Origin: Panicum virgatum | Taxonomy: Eukaryota > Streptophyta > Magnoliopsida > Poales > Poaceae | Direction of reading: 5' to 3' | DNA: 64,000 nt | Assembly: GCF_016808335.1 (NCBI RefSeq) | Contig: NC_053139.1 | Location: forward strand, 21,266,782-21,330,781 | Part shown: positions 52,301 to 64,000 of the stretch, piece by piece | Numbering within the stretch: the stretch's first letter is position 1 | Layout of the letters: each line of letters starts with the position of its first letter | Notes under the pieces: generated by a model | What the model saw: the letters and a program-made list of their open reading frames with translations, nothing else | The model's database searches: none | Told to the model about the DNA's origin: nothing | Position numbers and translations under genes: made by a program

Positions 52301-55300
52301 ATCTAGCAATGGGATTCTTTCTTCTTTTTCCGTTGCTTCTTCGTTCGCTCTTTCCCCGATCTATCCGAGCTATCTATCTTTGATTGAAGGATCTGCTTGG
52401 CCTGCGCTTAGCTCCGAGGAATAATCGACTACTTGACTTGGCCACATGCATGACTAGAGCATACAGCCGAGTCCATCTCTCACTGGATCCAGGTGTCCTT
52501 CCTCCGGCAAATGTCACACTTCAAGTGGGTTCGCTTCGCCGCTTTTCATTCTTGAATTTCGCTTGTGCGCTAATTCGTGGTGCTCTTCAGGTCGGATACA
52601 CAGATCTATCTTTTTCTCGAAAGACCTCCTTGTATTTTATCATGCCCATTCCGCTTACAGCTAGAATCTCTAGCTCTGATCCTGCCCTCCTTCCTATCTG
52701 TCATTTACAGAAGGTGCGAACCTGGTCTAGCATATTACAATGAAACAACTACTTCATTGAATTCTGATTCATCAATTTGTGGAAATAGGCCTATACCTTG
52801 CTCGCCTTCGCAACTGCCTTCGAGTCTGTGCCTTCCTAGTTTGCCAACCCTATGTTTGATTGCGAGTTCCGGCGGGGTGAGTACCTGGACGGACAAGGGG
52901 TTCCTTTTCGATTTCCATCGGCCTAGCTTCTCTATAGTTCGAATATAGCCTTCTTCCTTCTTATCAATGGAATACCTTCACCTTAGAAGGGTGTTCTTCC
53001 TACTAGTTCAACCAGATCTGCCTTTTTTCAGCTAAGCCGATTCCAATGATCGGACGGACAATACTTGCTTAAACCTAGCACCCTGTTGCCTTGCTTTTCC
53101 TCCAACTGTACCCCCCTCTCCGCTCGTGATACCCTGGAAGGGCATCCCTCACTTCACCGAGAAGAACCCCTCTTTCTTGATTCCACGCTGACATTTGTCC
53201 TACTCTGGTTGGTTCTTCAGGCTCCTAACCGAAGCCAAGGAGCAGAACAATCTCAAGAGAAAGAGCTCTGTTTCCGTTCCCTACTTGCTTGCTTGCTTAC
53301 TTCTTCCGAAAACACTACCCTGTGCCAGTTTCCTTACTTGAGGACGGAACTGCTTTCCTTCCTGTTAGCTATTCTCCCCTGGCAAGAATCTTCTCTCTTC
53401 TATAAAAAATATCGATCTTCATGTCAGTATGTATATTGGTCATTGGTCGGTAGCAGAATGTATCTTTTTCGATAATTACTTCCCGATTAGTCTTTGTAAG
53501 AACAAAGCGTATGCTTTTGCTTTCATGCTATTGGTTTGGTCAAGGTTCTCCCACCCAGGCCTAAACCTCTACTCTAGTTACATAAACAGGTGCTCGTACC
53601 CCGGAAAGAAAGCCCAGACTTGACGGTGAGACTGATCCTACATAATTGGTTTCGACTTCCTTTGATGTTAGTTGAGATAGTTTGATATTTCAAATAAGTG
53701 TATCCGCTTCTGAACGAGGTATTTTTCTCTGTACTTGAACAACTCTTCTCTTTTCAGTTTCTATGTTCGGTATTTATAGAAGAGAGACCTTTTTACCAGG
53801 AAGAAGAATCCACTTGCCTAAGAATTAGGCATGATTGATACAAAGCTTATCTATAGACGGATAAGTGAGTCTCCAACCTTAGCTAGTTGTACAAGGCACA
53901 CTGCCAAGGCGTATGTATTAGCCAGACCTAGAAATTCATTACCATGATTCCCATCAAAGAAATCCGTTCCTTCTCTTCCTAAATTCTAAACCAAAGCAAG
54001 TGGTGAACTTCCACAATGGTCGGCACTCTCTACTCTGGTTCCTTGTTGTTGCTGGAGGAAAAAACCCTCTTATTTGTGTGGATAGATATATGAGAAATAG
54101 ATGCTTAGCTTGCTATGCCCGATAACGGCACTGAAGTAGTGAATTTCTCGGTACCATATCAGTGGCATACAACTTCGTACCTAACGGCCGAGTTGAGTGG
54201 TGCTTTTTTTCGTAAGTAGTCTGTTTGGGAGCTGTAGCTCTCAACCCAGTTAAGTGCGAGTATTGCTTCCTTCTAGTTCCGCTAAAAAAAGAAGACAGAC
54301 TCTTTCCAGTAGATGAGCTAGGGAGAACGTCGACTTTTTCTCTCGCACTAGCACTTATTGGATTGCTCTTTGCATTTTTTACCTAGTTTTAGAAACTACT
54401 TAGTCCCCCGTGCATGCCTATTATACCTATTAGTAGCAGCTTACTCTACTATACGTGAATACCTTGCTTCTGCTTCTACTTGACCGGTGCTTGCTTATTA
54501 GATTAGCTATTCCTATCCGTGGTGAATATCTGCTATCCCATCTCTTCTATTAGTTCTAGTTACATACCCCCGAATACCATGCTTTCTTACCTAGCTATTA
54601 TGCATAAACCAGTGCTGCAGCTACTCCTTACTTCTATTGAGACTCTAGTCAAGAATTCATCTACATCTGCTGAGCCCTATTCTCTGCTATCTGCTGACCT
54701 TCGTTTGTTGAATGAATTATACTTAGCGTACCACCATGGCATGGCTAATAGCACGACCATTGTCTATCTCTACCCTTGCTATCAAAACACTCTGATCCGA
54801 CTTTCTCTTCCCCATGCCATAAGAGGGTTAAGGTATATGATGCATCTGATCAATGGATTGATACTATGCCTAGAAGGGTTTCTAGTATAACAGATCCTCC
54901 CCTTGCACACATGCTTTCGTTATTACCAGTATCTAAAATAGATGAAAGCAGAGATACTGAAACCGGCTTATGGGTTGCCTAAGCACATTGACAGCTTAGA
55001 AGGAACAGGTCGTGATTCTTTATGCAGACAGGTGGATAGCCTATCAGAAGAACTAGATTCTAGGAAATCGGACACTAGTACAGGCAAGCCTTCCCCTTCT
55101 CTACCTCTACCATCTCTTCCGTCTCCACCTCAACCGTCTCCTTCTCCACATCTTATTACTCCAAAGAGTCATGATTTGAGTCCTAAACCAACCACTAAAA
55201 GAACAATCCGCACTCAGAATAATACACAGAAAAGGTATAATAAGAAAAGAGGAAACCCCCTTAAATAAAATAAGAGTATGATGCCGCCCTCCCATACTCC

Positions 55301-57604
55301 AGCACACTTCCACCCTCTATAGCTCATAGTCACGGTATCCTCCTATATTCATAAAGCGTCCTCCTACATTCCGAAAGCGACCCTAGCACCAGTTTCTCTT
55401 TCAACTCTCATATAGACCATTATCAACCCATCCTTCGACTACCCTATGGCCTATCCCTTCCCCTAGCACTAGTATATCTTTCTACTCTCATATCGCGGAC
55501 GCTCACCCCTTTTCTCATAAAACCCACATTTATCTTTTCCATAAGATCTAAGGGAAATTGGATCGCACTTCCATTTGTTTCATTTAACTAAATTGGTTGT
55601 ACAGATTTCATTTCATGCAATCAGAATTTGTTGAATTGAATTTCAAAGCAAGAAAGACAGGCCGGGGAGTTGGCTATTCTTTTCCTTTCCATAATTAAAT
55701 ATAATAAATGAAGAAAATCGGCACTCGCGAAGCAGAGGTAGGCACGAAGTGATTACTGTTTTCACTCCAAAAGAAAGAGAAAGACCGATAGGGGGAGCAC
55801 AGTGGAGCTACAGACTTTCACTCCTCTCATGGTTCAGAAAAGTAAAACACTCGCTCCCTACTCACCTCAGGTAGTACTTAACATAGTCCTAACTCAACTG
55901 CCAGGAGTTTCAGAGAGAATTGGTTTGCAGCGCAGCGGCTCTTGACCAAAGCCTACCTTTCCCTTTTCTTTGCATTGAATTTCATTGCTTTAGGTGAGCT
56001 ATTAATTGAACAGGCCGCATCTCAATACGATCCTTTTCATGCTCTGATACTAAGGATGGGTTCTTTTCTGGTAACTAGGTAAAGGAACCTGATAGCATTA
56101 TCTTTTTATTTTGCTAGCGCAACGAATCATTGTCTTCGTACGCTTCTATTCATAGTCATCTATTCGTAGAAATTGTAGGATGCCGTTAGCGAAGCATCTT
56201 CACGGGTTTCTGCTTGGTTGGTATTTTTTCCTGCCATTTCATCCGTGAAAGCTCAAGTAGTTTCGGTTTTTTTCATCTATTTATACCGCTTCTCGCAAGG
56301 AAGAGGCCCGCTTCAGTCAAGGCCAAGGTTGTAGTTCCGAGAAAGGATAGTACTTCTGTTCCTCTACGGGATATACGGCAAAGGTTTCGCAATAGTTGTA
56401 GAGAAAGGTACTTCCAAAGCAGACAAGGTTCATCTGTGCATGAAAGGAATGAAACAAATTCAATAGATTCAATAGGGTCATCCCCACCGAGATCGGTACC
56501 TATCTAGATCCCCAGCTTCGACAAGGCGTCCTCCTTTGCATTTTGCGACCATTCCCACGAGGACTACGATTCGGATTATCTAATGTCATCCCCAAACATA
56601 ATTACACCTTTTAAGAGGAAAGGACGGCCACAGCTGGCGGAGCCAAGCATCGGATGTAGTTCCTCGAAAGCAATTCAAAGGCACGGGATAGACGCACGAT
56701 TTCAATCAATTCTCTAGTTGTATAGTAGTAGAACCGGTGCACGGCAGGGATGAAGTTCTGTTAGAGGGTATCCAGCTGTTGAAGCTTGGCAGTGGAATCC
56801 CTTACTCCTTGAATCAAATAGAATGTAGTAAGGGTTGTAGCATAGGCTGAGAAAAAAATAGATCAATAAGACAAGGCTTTCACCAGAGAAAGACAGTCTT
56901 CCCCGAGAAGACAGGGTTTATCGATAAAGAAACACCTTTTAAACCCTTATTGACCAGGTGCGTGCTGAATTCATAGGGTTATTAATGAGGACACAGAGCA
57001 ACAAAGGGTATAGCTACTCTCGAGTACTATCTCGATTGAAGTATTACCAATCGTTGGTGATAACATCGTGCTTGAATGTATTAGTGGGAGAGTGGAAGGG
57101 TTAGTAGGTTGAAGAATGGAAAGACTCTTATATTCTGTCTCAGACAGTTGATGAATCATGGTGATAGGTAATGATGTGTAGTGGTGGGCTGGGGTTACTT
57201 GTATTCTCCATTTCTGCTGTGGATAGATTCCTTTGCAAACATAGTGAAGTGAGTTTAATCAATTCATTCTATTTCGTTGATAGCCTCACACGCACCTTTT
57301 GTTTACTTATCTTTTGAACCTTTTGTTTACCTATCTTTTGAAGTGGTAATAGCAATAGCAATAGAAATAGGAATAGGAAGACGATCATCATTGCTGGTGG
57401 TATCCCCTCCTAACCGTGGCTTTCGGGGGAAGAGCGCCCCTTGAGAAGGGATGGGAGCGAAGCCTACGTTGATCTATGAGACCTCGTTCCAAAGTCTTTT
57501 TCCAAAAGAGCACATCCCACTTCTAACTTCAATCTTCGAGGAAATTTGGCTATCTTGTGTTTATTCTATTTGCTAATTGATAGATTTATTTTTCTGTGTA
57601 ACAG
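49304..57604. other. Mitochondrial-type intergenic DNA, no recognised gene
   Basis: 8.3 kb with only short open frames (60-140 residues) on both strands and no match I can name. The longest plus-strand ones are 52384-52743, 53065-53475 and 54519-55268 (the last ending in a Pro/Ser- and Lys/Arg-rich tail at 55080-55260). Plant mitochondrial genomes usually contain long stretches like this. A short (AATAGN)n microsatellite lies at 57346-57380. No tRNA cloverleaf was spotted, but I could not scan exhaustively. Confidence 0.6.
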
Positions 57605-57882
57605 GAGGCCCGGGCATTGTTAGGTAGACTGGAAACATAAGAGAGGAAATTTTGATGCAGCATTGCGGGTTCTTCAGGGAATTGATATAAGAAGTTTGAG
57701 GCCACGAATGACCAGTGCTATTGCTGAAAGTATCAAGTCTAGAGTGCCTCCACGTTCTTCAAGAAGGAAAACCTCACAAGTGAACGGAATGCTAATGCAT
57801 ATGTCAATGCATTCTGTAAGCTTGCTTCTAGAGGCCATATTGCTTAAAGCAAAGTCATTGGAAGGCCTTGGAAGAGTAACAG
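57605..57882 (+). pseudogene. Stray exon of a nuclear NPGR1-like TPR/calmodulin-binding protein gene
   Basis: After an acceptor-like 'tttttctgtgtaacag' the frame reads EARALLGRLE. It then shifts by one base and reads NFDAALRVLQGIDIRSLRPR, AIAESIKSRVPPRSS and MSMHSVSLLLEAILLKAKSL, ending EGLGRVT at a donor-like 'aacaggtaggt'. This is the pattern of the NO POLLEN GERMINATION RELATED (NPGR) family of plant TPR proteins. Because intron edges are kept on both sides, the fragment moved as DNA, not as a retrocopy. The frameshift near 57635 and the absence of neighbouring exons make it a dead fragment. Family assignment rests on my recognition of these motifs. Confidence 0.8.
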
Positions 57883-60379
57883 GTAGGTATTAACTAGATT
57901 TTTCTTTTCCTTTTACTAACATTCTGCCTTTATTCTACTTCTTTCTCGTCTGTGTCAATGAGAAGTAAGAGTATTCTCGTACTACGAAGAATAGGCAAAT
58001 CTTTGATTTGGAAGAGTTTTTTACTCATATCTTTTTTTCAGGGAAATATGCCTTTAAGAGGAAATGAGTGACTTTCTGCCGGAGAATAGTAGTCATCTGT
58101 ACTCGTCTTTTGTCCTTCCATACTTACTAAGCAAACTAGGTCACACCTGGACAACTAGGGAACATAAGCGGGTGATCTAATCAGTGGGGAAAGCTGTTCA
58201 TAAGGACCGGTGAGATGGTACTCCCCTATGGTATCCCAATAACCGTATTCCCATGGGCATTTCCTCAAAAATAGGCTGTTTTGAGAAAGGAATCTATTAG
58301 CTGCACAAGTCCAGAGTTGTGTGTACCCCTAGTGAAAGAGTGGAGGAGTTCAGACGCATATCGATACCAAAGTGAGAAGCCTCTTAATGATGGAGAACCC
58401 GCCTCTGCCAAATGCCCAATACAAGCAAGCAGGGGGAGCGGATTCCCAGAGAGAATTCCCGTGTTACTCTGATATTAGAAATAGAGGAAACTAGCACTTT
58501 AGAAAGAATGCAGAAAAATGATGGAACTAGAACGAAGCTCTACAAAGTTCACAACTCACCATTGCAACCATAGGTGGATACGCTTGCTGGACGGAGTCAG
58601 CAAAACCCAAAGCAAGATAGAATGTAACGGAGACTTTCCGGATCCCTCAACCTCCTATCGGTATGTATGAGGCTTCGCCAACTTAGAATACTGAATTTAG
58701 GCAAGACCAACAGCTACTTCATCTCCTGATTTCAGCGTTCCGTCTTTACGTCCTGTGGTGGGTTCTATCGGAATATCATCGGTCTTACCACAACATTCTC
58801 CATTCCTGAAAATTCCTCCTTGGGTAGATTCTATCAAAAAATCCCAGTTCAACTTTATTAGCCTATCCTTATATGCTCCAAGGATTCAGCCTGCTACTAT
58901 ATCCAATCCATCCGAGTTGTCCCAATAAAGCGGATTTTACTTTAATACATCTCAGTGTACTTTCCTTATTGGTCTTACTCAGATACTTACTCGGGTTATT
59001 ACAATATGGACATAGTCATTTATTGCCCAGTCCACTTATCTTTCTCCTTTTCTTTACGGTTAACAGGGTCAACTAACCAAAACCTTTGCGGTTCATCACC
59101 AGTTACGGATCGTAACAACTATCACCATCACCCCGATCGCTCCGATAACTGATACCCAGTGCCGCGAGTGGAATGACAATGAAGCGAGTCTAGAGGTACC
59201 GGCAAGTTCTCCTGTGAAAAGAAATGGAACTAAACAAGCTAGTGTTTTTAATATGCAAGGAACGCGGGTCATACCCGTACAAGTTCAGAAAGAAATCCTG
59301 GGAAAAGACGAGTAGATAAAAGTTCTCTTGCCCGTACGCTGGTAACCTAGCCCTGCCGTACGCAGGTTTCTTGAGTCCCGCCCTGCCTACGAGAAAAGTG
59401 ATTGGAATAACTATCTTCCTTCCATTGAAATCTGAGCATTGCTAATAGGAGATTTTCTTATATTTCCATGGTATTCCTCCCTTCGTCATCTTCGATTTGC
59501 AGATTTTAAACAAACGGCTATACGAGTTTTTGAGTACCAACGAAGGAGTGCCAAGGAACTAAATTAGCTCGAGTGGAGCTGGGCAACCAATTCAATGACT
59601 TTTTCGTAATGAAATGACTTGACTGCTGGTTGAGAGTCAAAAAGATACCAAAGCCAGTGGTGGAACGGAAGTGATTAGGGGAAGGAAGGAAAGAAAGGTA
59701 AAGAAAGAAAGCTGAACGTAACGGAAGTGAAAAGAGCGATTCCCCTATCGACAAAAGTGATAAATTACAATTTACCTACCGCTTGCCTTCTACAGGATGG
59801 GTCCCCTCCCTCCGTAGGCTTACGGCAACAAGACCAATCCGCTCGATCCACTAATAAAATAAGTTGGAGACTACTAATCTGCCAAATCTGCTGTAGCTTT
59901 CCCAATGCCTGGGGGCTTAGTTACGTATCATAGGTAAATCTCTCCAAAGTCGTTAGCCTATCGTCATACTATGTTATAGCCCGCCCTTGCCTAGTTGACA
60001 GCTTTTTTGATATCTGCTTTTATGACTCTATTGACCGTTGGCCAACGTTTGACTTCCTGGAAAAGAGTGATAGCGCCCCGTCTCGGCTGAAATCCATGCG
60101 AATGCACGGAAAATAGAGGATCAAATAACAGGTTCAATAAGTGGGCTAGTCCTAGCCCTCCATTACGATCCTATCTCTCTCCGCTGGTTGAGTTATAGGT
60201 CGAAACATTCCCGGTTTGTTCGCTTTTGGTATGAACGACCGAAACATTGCCGAGAAGCGAAAGGTTGATGTCAACAACTCACACTGAATTTCCTCTAGTT
60301 CCTCCCTTTGTGGCAGAGCGAGCGCCTTGACTAAGATAGATTGACTCTTTCATTCTTGCAGCCTATTCTGGTTCCAATC
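57883..60379. other. Mitochondrial-type intergenic DNA, no recognised gene
   Basis: Short open frames only (for example 58281-58472, 58873-59152, 59727-59933), none with a match I can name. The first bases may be leftover intron of the NPGR1-like fragment. Confidence 0.55.
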
Positions 60380-60960
60380 GCGTTTGAGGAAAACCCCCTT
60401 TGGCATCAATGAAACTCTGTGATATAGGAGTTCACTCATTTCGTTTGAGAGATAGTGGAATTTATTCTTTCAACACGTACATCGACGAGGGTGTCGATGA
60501 CTTGAGTGAGGGTGAGGAATGGTCATGTGCTAGAGGCCGTACCGTTGGAGTAAGACTTCAACAAGGGGGTGTGCAGTTTAAATGTAAATGACGAGCATGG
60601 AGAGGCCAAGGTCATTTGTAATTAGGTGTGGCTGATGCAAGAAGACTGGCGAGCTGTCTATGGTGAGACTCGTTGTGATGCTACTGCAGGAGGCATCCTG
60701 GTGTAGTTGAGGCCGCAGGACTTCTGTGCGGGTACAACTGGCACTTAAAAGACCTTCCGTGTAGATGAGTTCTCTTGAGTGAGACTAATCGAGTTACGAA
60801 GAAACCTTTGCGATGGTGCTGTGCAGTTGGGTTCTCTATGGAGGAACTTCATTGTGGGGACCAAGGGGTCTTCTTAAGAAGAGTTGCTTTGATGAAAAGA
60901 GTGTAGCCATGATGGCAAGTCAAGGTGGGGCCCTGTGAAGGCAAGCCTTGTGTATGTTGG
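60380..60960 (+). repeat. Possible retrotransposon-derived fragment
   Basis: 'catcgacgagggtgtcgatg' followed by 'gaatggtcatgtgctagagg' and then a G-rich, frame-poor stretch ('gaagactggcgagctgtcta', 'gctgcaggaggcatcctggt' type wording) resembles the region downstream of pol and the LTR of grass Ty3/copia elements, fragments of which occur in plant mitochondrial genomes. No LTR pair or pol motif is present, so this is tentative. Confidence 0.3.
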
Positions 60961-62867
60961 CGTGATGACGAGAGAAAGGAAATGACCTTGAACAATAGCA
61001 GTCTGTAGCACACCCTGCAATGACTTCGACCAGCGGACCAGCCTATCCAATACCCTACGCCATGCTTGATGGCTTGGCCTGTGGCTTTGTTGACCAGTGC
61101 AAAGGCCCGACAACCGTTCTGAGAGTCGCTGGAGAATGGCCAATAAGCTGGATTCCCTCCTTGCTTTACCTACTTTTTTTCCAGCGACTGCTACTGATTC
61201 CTTTATTTCCCACGTAACCTTTACTTCTATCTGGAGAAGATCCATTACCTAGCTCTTATTCCGGCATGATCAAATCGATACCAACATTCAAGAGCGGATA
61301 AGGCTAAAAAGAGAAAAAGCAGGGCTTAGGGGGAGGAATCCATTTATTATTTATTTATTAGCCTTAGCCTAGGCCCAACTATGTACAGAAATCTATCTAT
61401 TATTGCCTGCATCGACAGCAAAGTAAACTCTCGCTGATGATAGAAGAACAACTCTTAGGGCAGTAGCAAGGAAACTATGAGCTATTTATTGTTCCTTTCT
61501 TAGATAGGCTACAAGATAAAGGATGGCTTATGGTCTATTTTCTTACTTTACTATCCTGCCTGACTTGGCAAATAAAAGAGAACCCCATTTCGCCCGGAAT
61601 TGGACTTGTTTGCTAGCTTGGGAAATCTTTATGCTTACCTACTTGCTGACCTTAGGATAGGAAATGCATATTACTTGAAAGCTAGTCGCTCGGCTGGCAC
61701 GCTATCAAAGCACTTAGGATTGGCTGGAACAGAACCCCCGAGAAACTTTTTAACATTTCGGAGAATATAGAGAGGAGGGAGATAAATGTATATTTTGTAT
61801 CGTTTCTTCGATACCTCGCTTACGTTTAACTTCCCTTCACCAACCTCAGAGGGTACTACGGGCTTAGACTCTCTAAGATATCCATCACTAAACTAAAGAA
61901 AGTAGCGAAAATCATAAGAGAAGCTTTGTGTTCAGAAGGTTGGGAAGGAGTACGCCCGGTTTGTCTTGATTTGCTTCATCCATGATTCCCCCTTGTGGAG
62001 TGAAGTGGAATGCTAAAGATACAAAAGTGAACCGTAGGATCTCGTCTTACCCCATTGACAAAACTTGTCCAAGAAACCCTGTATGTATCGACTATGTAAA
62101 TAAAGCCCTAATGTTTCAATTCCGCATACACCAAGAACGACCAATTAGCTCTAGCCAAACCTTGAACATAATTTTTCATTTATGCCCAAAAGGGACAACT
62201 GGTTTTGCCCATTGGTTCAAAGAAGTATTCAAATTTCCTTGGATGTGTATTATTCTTCTGGATTTGGTCGGTTGTATTATATATCGACTTTAAAATATAA
62301 TATAAAAATTGAGCATTCTACTGTCAATGAAGTACATACTAAAATTGGGAAATGTTGAGCTCTATTGTTTGGAATAGGCTCGCTCCATCCTTCCGCCCGG
62401 CTGTGCTTTTACCTTTTTTTTGGTAGTGGTCTCCTGGTATTTTTTTTTGAAACACCTGCCTTTTCCAATGATGGTGGAACCAGATCCAACACTTTCGGGA
62501 TATCTCCCCGTGCTGCGCTCAGCATGTCCCACCATCTGAGCTAACCTGTCCTTAGCACGGACAGCACTCAATATCTCGCAGCGGAAGCGGAATATGTCTA
62601 CCGGAGTACGCTCCGCAAAGCTCCTCACTCGGCACACAATCTATATCCAAGTCCCCCATCGCACTCCACAAGTTTGGGACGACCCCTTTCTTAACGGTGC
62701 CTTAACACAAGGCTTCCCTACTAAACTAGTACACTAAGTACGGGATCACTACTCATGACTCCTTGGTCTTCATAGTCCTCGAGAACACGATCAACAATGT
62801 CTCCCATACATTGTATGATGAAATGCCTCCTCACTATCCAATCAAAAACTGGACTTCCAAGATCCAT
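60961..62867. other. Mitochondrial-type intergenic DNA, no recognised gene
   Basis: Frames at 60874-61245 (minus), 61982-62293 (plus, 103 residues, ending in a hydrophobic WMCIILLDLVGCIIY) and 62362-62637 (minus, with AERTPVDIFRFRCEIL and GSTIIGKGRCFKKK) are open but unmatched. The last has the look of a retroelement-type protein fragment; I cannot name it. Confidence 0.5.
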
Positions 62868-63228
62868 CTCACTCAGACCCTTTTGAATGTAGCGGATAAC
62901 AACGGAGCGAGGCTATCGAATTGATATGTATTCGAATCTTAGGAGCTGGTAATCACTGATATGCCCATATTGGTGACGTTATTGTTGCTGTAATCAAAGA
63001 AGCAGTGCCCAAAATGCCTCCAGAAAGATCAGACAGAAGTAAGACGAGCTGTAATTGTACGTAAATGTAAAGAACTCAAACGTGATAACGGTATGATAAT
63101 ACGATATGATGACGATTGTCATTGATCAAGAAGGAAATGAAATCCAAAAGGAACTCGAGGTGCGATCGCTCGGGAATTGAGACTTATGAATTTCACTAAA
63201 AGAGTCTCATGAGCTCCTGAGGTATTAG
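62868..63228 (+). pseudogene. rpl14: rpl14 pseudogene of plastid origin
   Basis: The plus strand reads TQTLLNVADNNGAR, then after small indels [52 protein letters not shown] and APEVL-like wording at the end. This is the chloroplast ribosomal protein L14 gene in order and nearly full length (~361 bp). Several frameshifts mean it cannot be translated. Plastid-derived fragments of this operon are known in plant mitochondrial genomes. The rps8 remnant follows, as in the plastid. Confidence 0.85.
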
Positions 63229-63339
63229 AAATACTAGTAGTAGAGACTATGATATAGTAGGGTACCTGAATATAGATCAATTAGTAGATTGTGTCTGACG
63301 CATATACATGAAAAAAGCAAATAATTATATAATAATAAG

Positions 63340-63485
63340 AAAAAGAATTCTAATCTTAATAAAAGGAAGGGTTCGAATAGCATCTACTAATATTATATTA
63401 CCGAAAACTTTGTGAAAATACTTCTACGAGAAGGTTTTATTGAAAACGTTCGAAAACCATAGGGAAAGTAACAAATCTTTCTTGG
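63340..63485 (+). pseudogene. rps8: rps8 fragment of plastid origin
   Basis: 'actaatatt' then 'accgaaaactttgtgaaaat', 'acttctacgagaaggtttta' and 'ttgaaaacgttcgaaaacc' correspond to the plastid rps8 reading TNI-TENFVKILLREGFIENVR, broken by an insertion (ata) and a frameshift (aaaacc). It stops abruptly at about 63485, where the ccmFC upstream region begins. It follows rpl14 as in chloroplast DNA, so both came in one transfer. Confidence 0.8.
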
Positions 63486-63630
63486 CACGTGCCCCTGCTC
63501 CTGGTCTTCGAACTAGTCATTAATGGTCGGCAACATAGGTACCGTACCCTTTTTCGGTATGCGTTGCGAACACTTTCATTTTTAGCGTCTCATCTTCTCT
63601 GGAGAAGCTCAAATCGAACGGATAGAGCAG

Positions 63631-64000
63631 ATGGTCCAACTACAGAACTTCTTCTTTTTCATTACTTCCATGGTCGTGCCCCGTGGCACGGCAGCACCCG
63701 TACTATTGAAATGGTTCGTCAGTAGAGATGTTCCCACTGGTGCCTCTTTTTCCAATGGTACTATAATTCCTATTCCTATCCCTTTATTCCCTTTTTTGGT
63801 CTATCTACATTCAAGGAAATTCATACGCTCCATGGACAGAGCAAAAAGTGGAGTGTTGGTCAAAGCAAGCCGCCCTATTCTATTACCAGACAAAATTGGG
63901 AGAAGCTCATCCGCTAGAAATGCTTTATTTCGTTTCGTTCCCGTTCTTCATTTCCTTATTATCGAATCCATGGGGGACTTGTCATATTTAGAATCTTTCT
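63631..64000 (+). CDS. ccmFC: ccmFC, mitochondrial cytochrome c maturation protein, 5' part
   Basis: The frame starts MVQLQNFFFFITSMVVPRGT and continues APVLLKWFVSRDVPTGAPFS, NGTIIPIPIPLFPFLVYLHS, RKFIRSMDRAKSGVLVKASR and ALFRFVPVLHFLIIESMGDL to the window end, 123 codons without a stop. This is the N terminus of plant mitochondrial CcmFC, a membrane subunit of the system I haem lyase that attaches haem to c-type cytochromes at the inner membrane. The gene normally is several hundred codons long and has a group II intron, so most lies outside the window. The unedited-looking genomic form is as expected for mtDNA. The intact frame suggests recent transfer or genuine mtDNA. The overlapping frame 63489-63725 is a shadow. 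Confidence 0.93.
   Translation, partial: MVQLQNFFFFITSMVVPRGTAAPVLLKWFVSRDVPTGASFSNGTIIPIPIPLFPFLVYLHSRKFIRSMDRAKSGVLVKASRPILLPDKIGRSSSARNALFRFVPVLHFLIIESMGDLSYLESF

Larger units (their letters stand above)
36149..64000. other. Mitochondrial-like DNA block (nuclear insertion of mtDNA, or assembly junction)
   Basis: Everything from 36149 looks like grass mitochondrial DNA. There are no nuclear transposons of the type seen on the left and gene density is very low. At the right end lie plastid-gene relics (rpl14, rps8) and the start of ccmFC, a gene found only in plant mitochondria. The change from transposon-rich nuclear sequence is abrupt. The block runs beyond the window, so it is at least 27.9 kb. 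Either mtDNA was inserted in the nucleus about 1 kb upstream of the mutase start codon, or the assembly joins two molecules here. Confidence 0.75.

Noticed and set aside
54519..55268. Two overlapping frames with Pro-rich and basic tail that might be a real mitochondrial gene
   Set aside because: No recognisable motif, two overlapping frames without a clear start, and composition typical of mitochondrial spacer; left as unassigned.
63489..63725. 78-residue plus-strand frame before and over ccmFC
   Set aside because: It overlaps the well supported ccmFC start in another frame and has no match of its own.

Overview
This window is plant DNA, almost certainly nuclear DNA of a grass (Poaceae) carrying a block of mitochondrial sequence. 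Evidence for a grass: a GT-AG intron gene of a plant plastid-type sugar-phosphate mutase family, a Ty1/copia element primed by initiator-Met tRNA, CACTA elements with 'GTCCCGGTTGG' subterminal repeats, MULE-, hAT- and CACTA-type MITEs, and at the right end plastid-like rpl14/rps8 remnants followed by mitochondrial ccmFC. The species cannot be read from the sequence.

Layout. (1) 1-14154 is a nest of transposons: a solo LTR (5807-7205) sits in the 3' LTR of a gag-only copia element (189-7899). That element sits in an older, 'accttcg'-rich LTR-type element (1-188 plus 7905-12686), whose putative 3' LTR abuts the right end of a CACTA transposon (12687-14154). (2) 14331-35145, minus strand, is the main cellular gene: an apparently intact six-exon gene for a 609-residue phosphoglucomutase/phosphomannomutase-family protein with a plastid-type N terminus. 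All splice junctions and phases fit, and the six exons total 1830 nt with no stop. Intron 1 is about 17.1 kb and holds two foldback MITEs with Mutator-type 9-bp target duplications, a SINE-like sequence and an ~11.8-kb decayed CACTA element (about 22131-33907). That element carries TNP2 and Ptta/C48-type pseudogenes and its own 156-bp hAT-type MITE. Intron 3 carries a 474-bp CACTA-type MITE with exact 3-bp target duplication. (3) 35146-36148 is the gene's upstream region: short proximal promoter, a MITE and an LTR-like fragment. (4) From 36149 to the window end the DNA looks mitochondrial. It opens with a tandem array of a ~1.45-kb unit (seven full and two partial copies, 36149-48291), interrupted by a ~710-bp copy of the array's own right flank. 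It continues through ~14 kb with almost no recognisable genes, containing one stray nuclear NPGR1-like exon (57605-57882) and rpl14-rps8 plastid relics, and ends in the open 5' part of ccmFC (63631 onward).

The mutase gene is the only cellular gene that looks complete and functional. Transposon genes are broken by stops and frameshifts. The most unusual features are the mitochondrial tandem array about 1 kb upstream of the mutase start codon, with its three-unit higher-order pattern and microhomology-type junctions, and the transposon-filled giant intron of a gene that still reads cleanly. A chimeric assembly at 36149 cannot be excluded from sequence alone.
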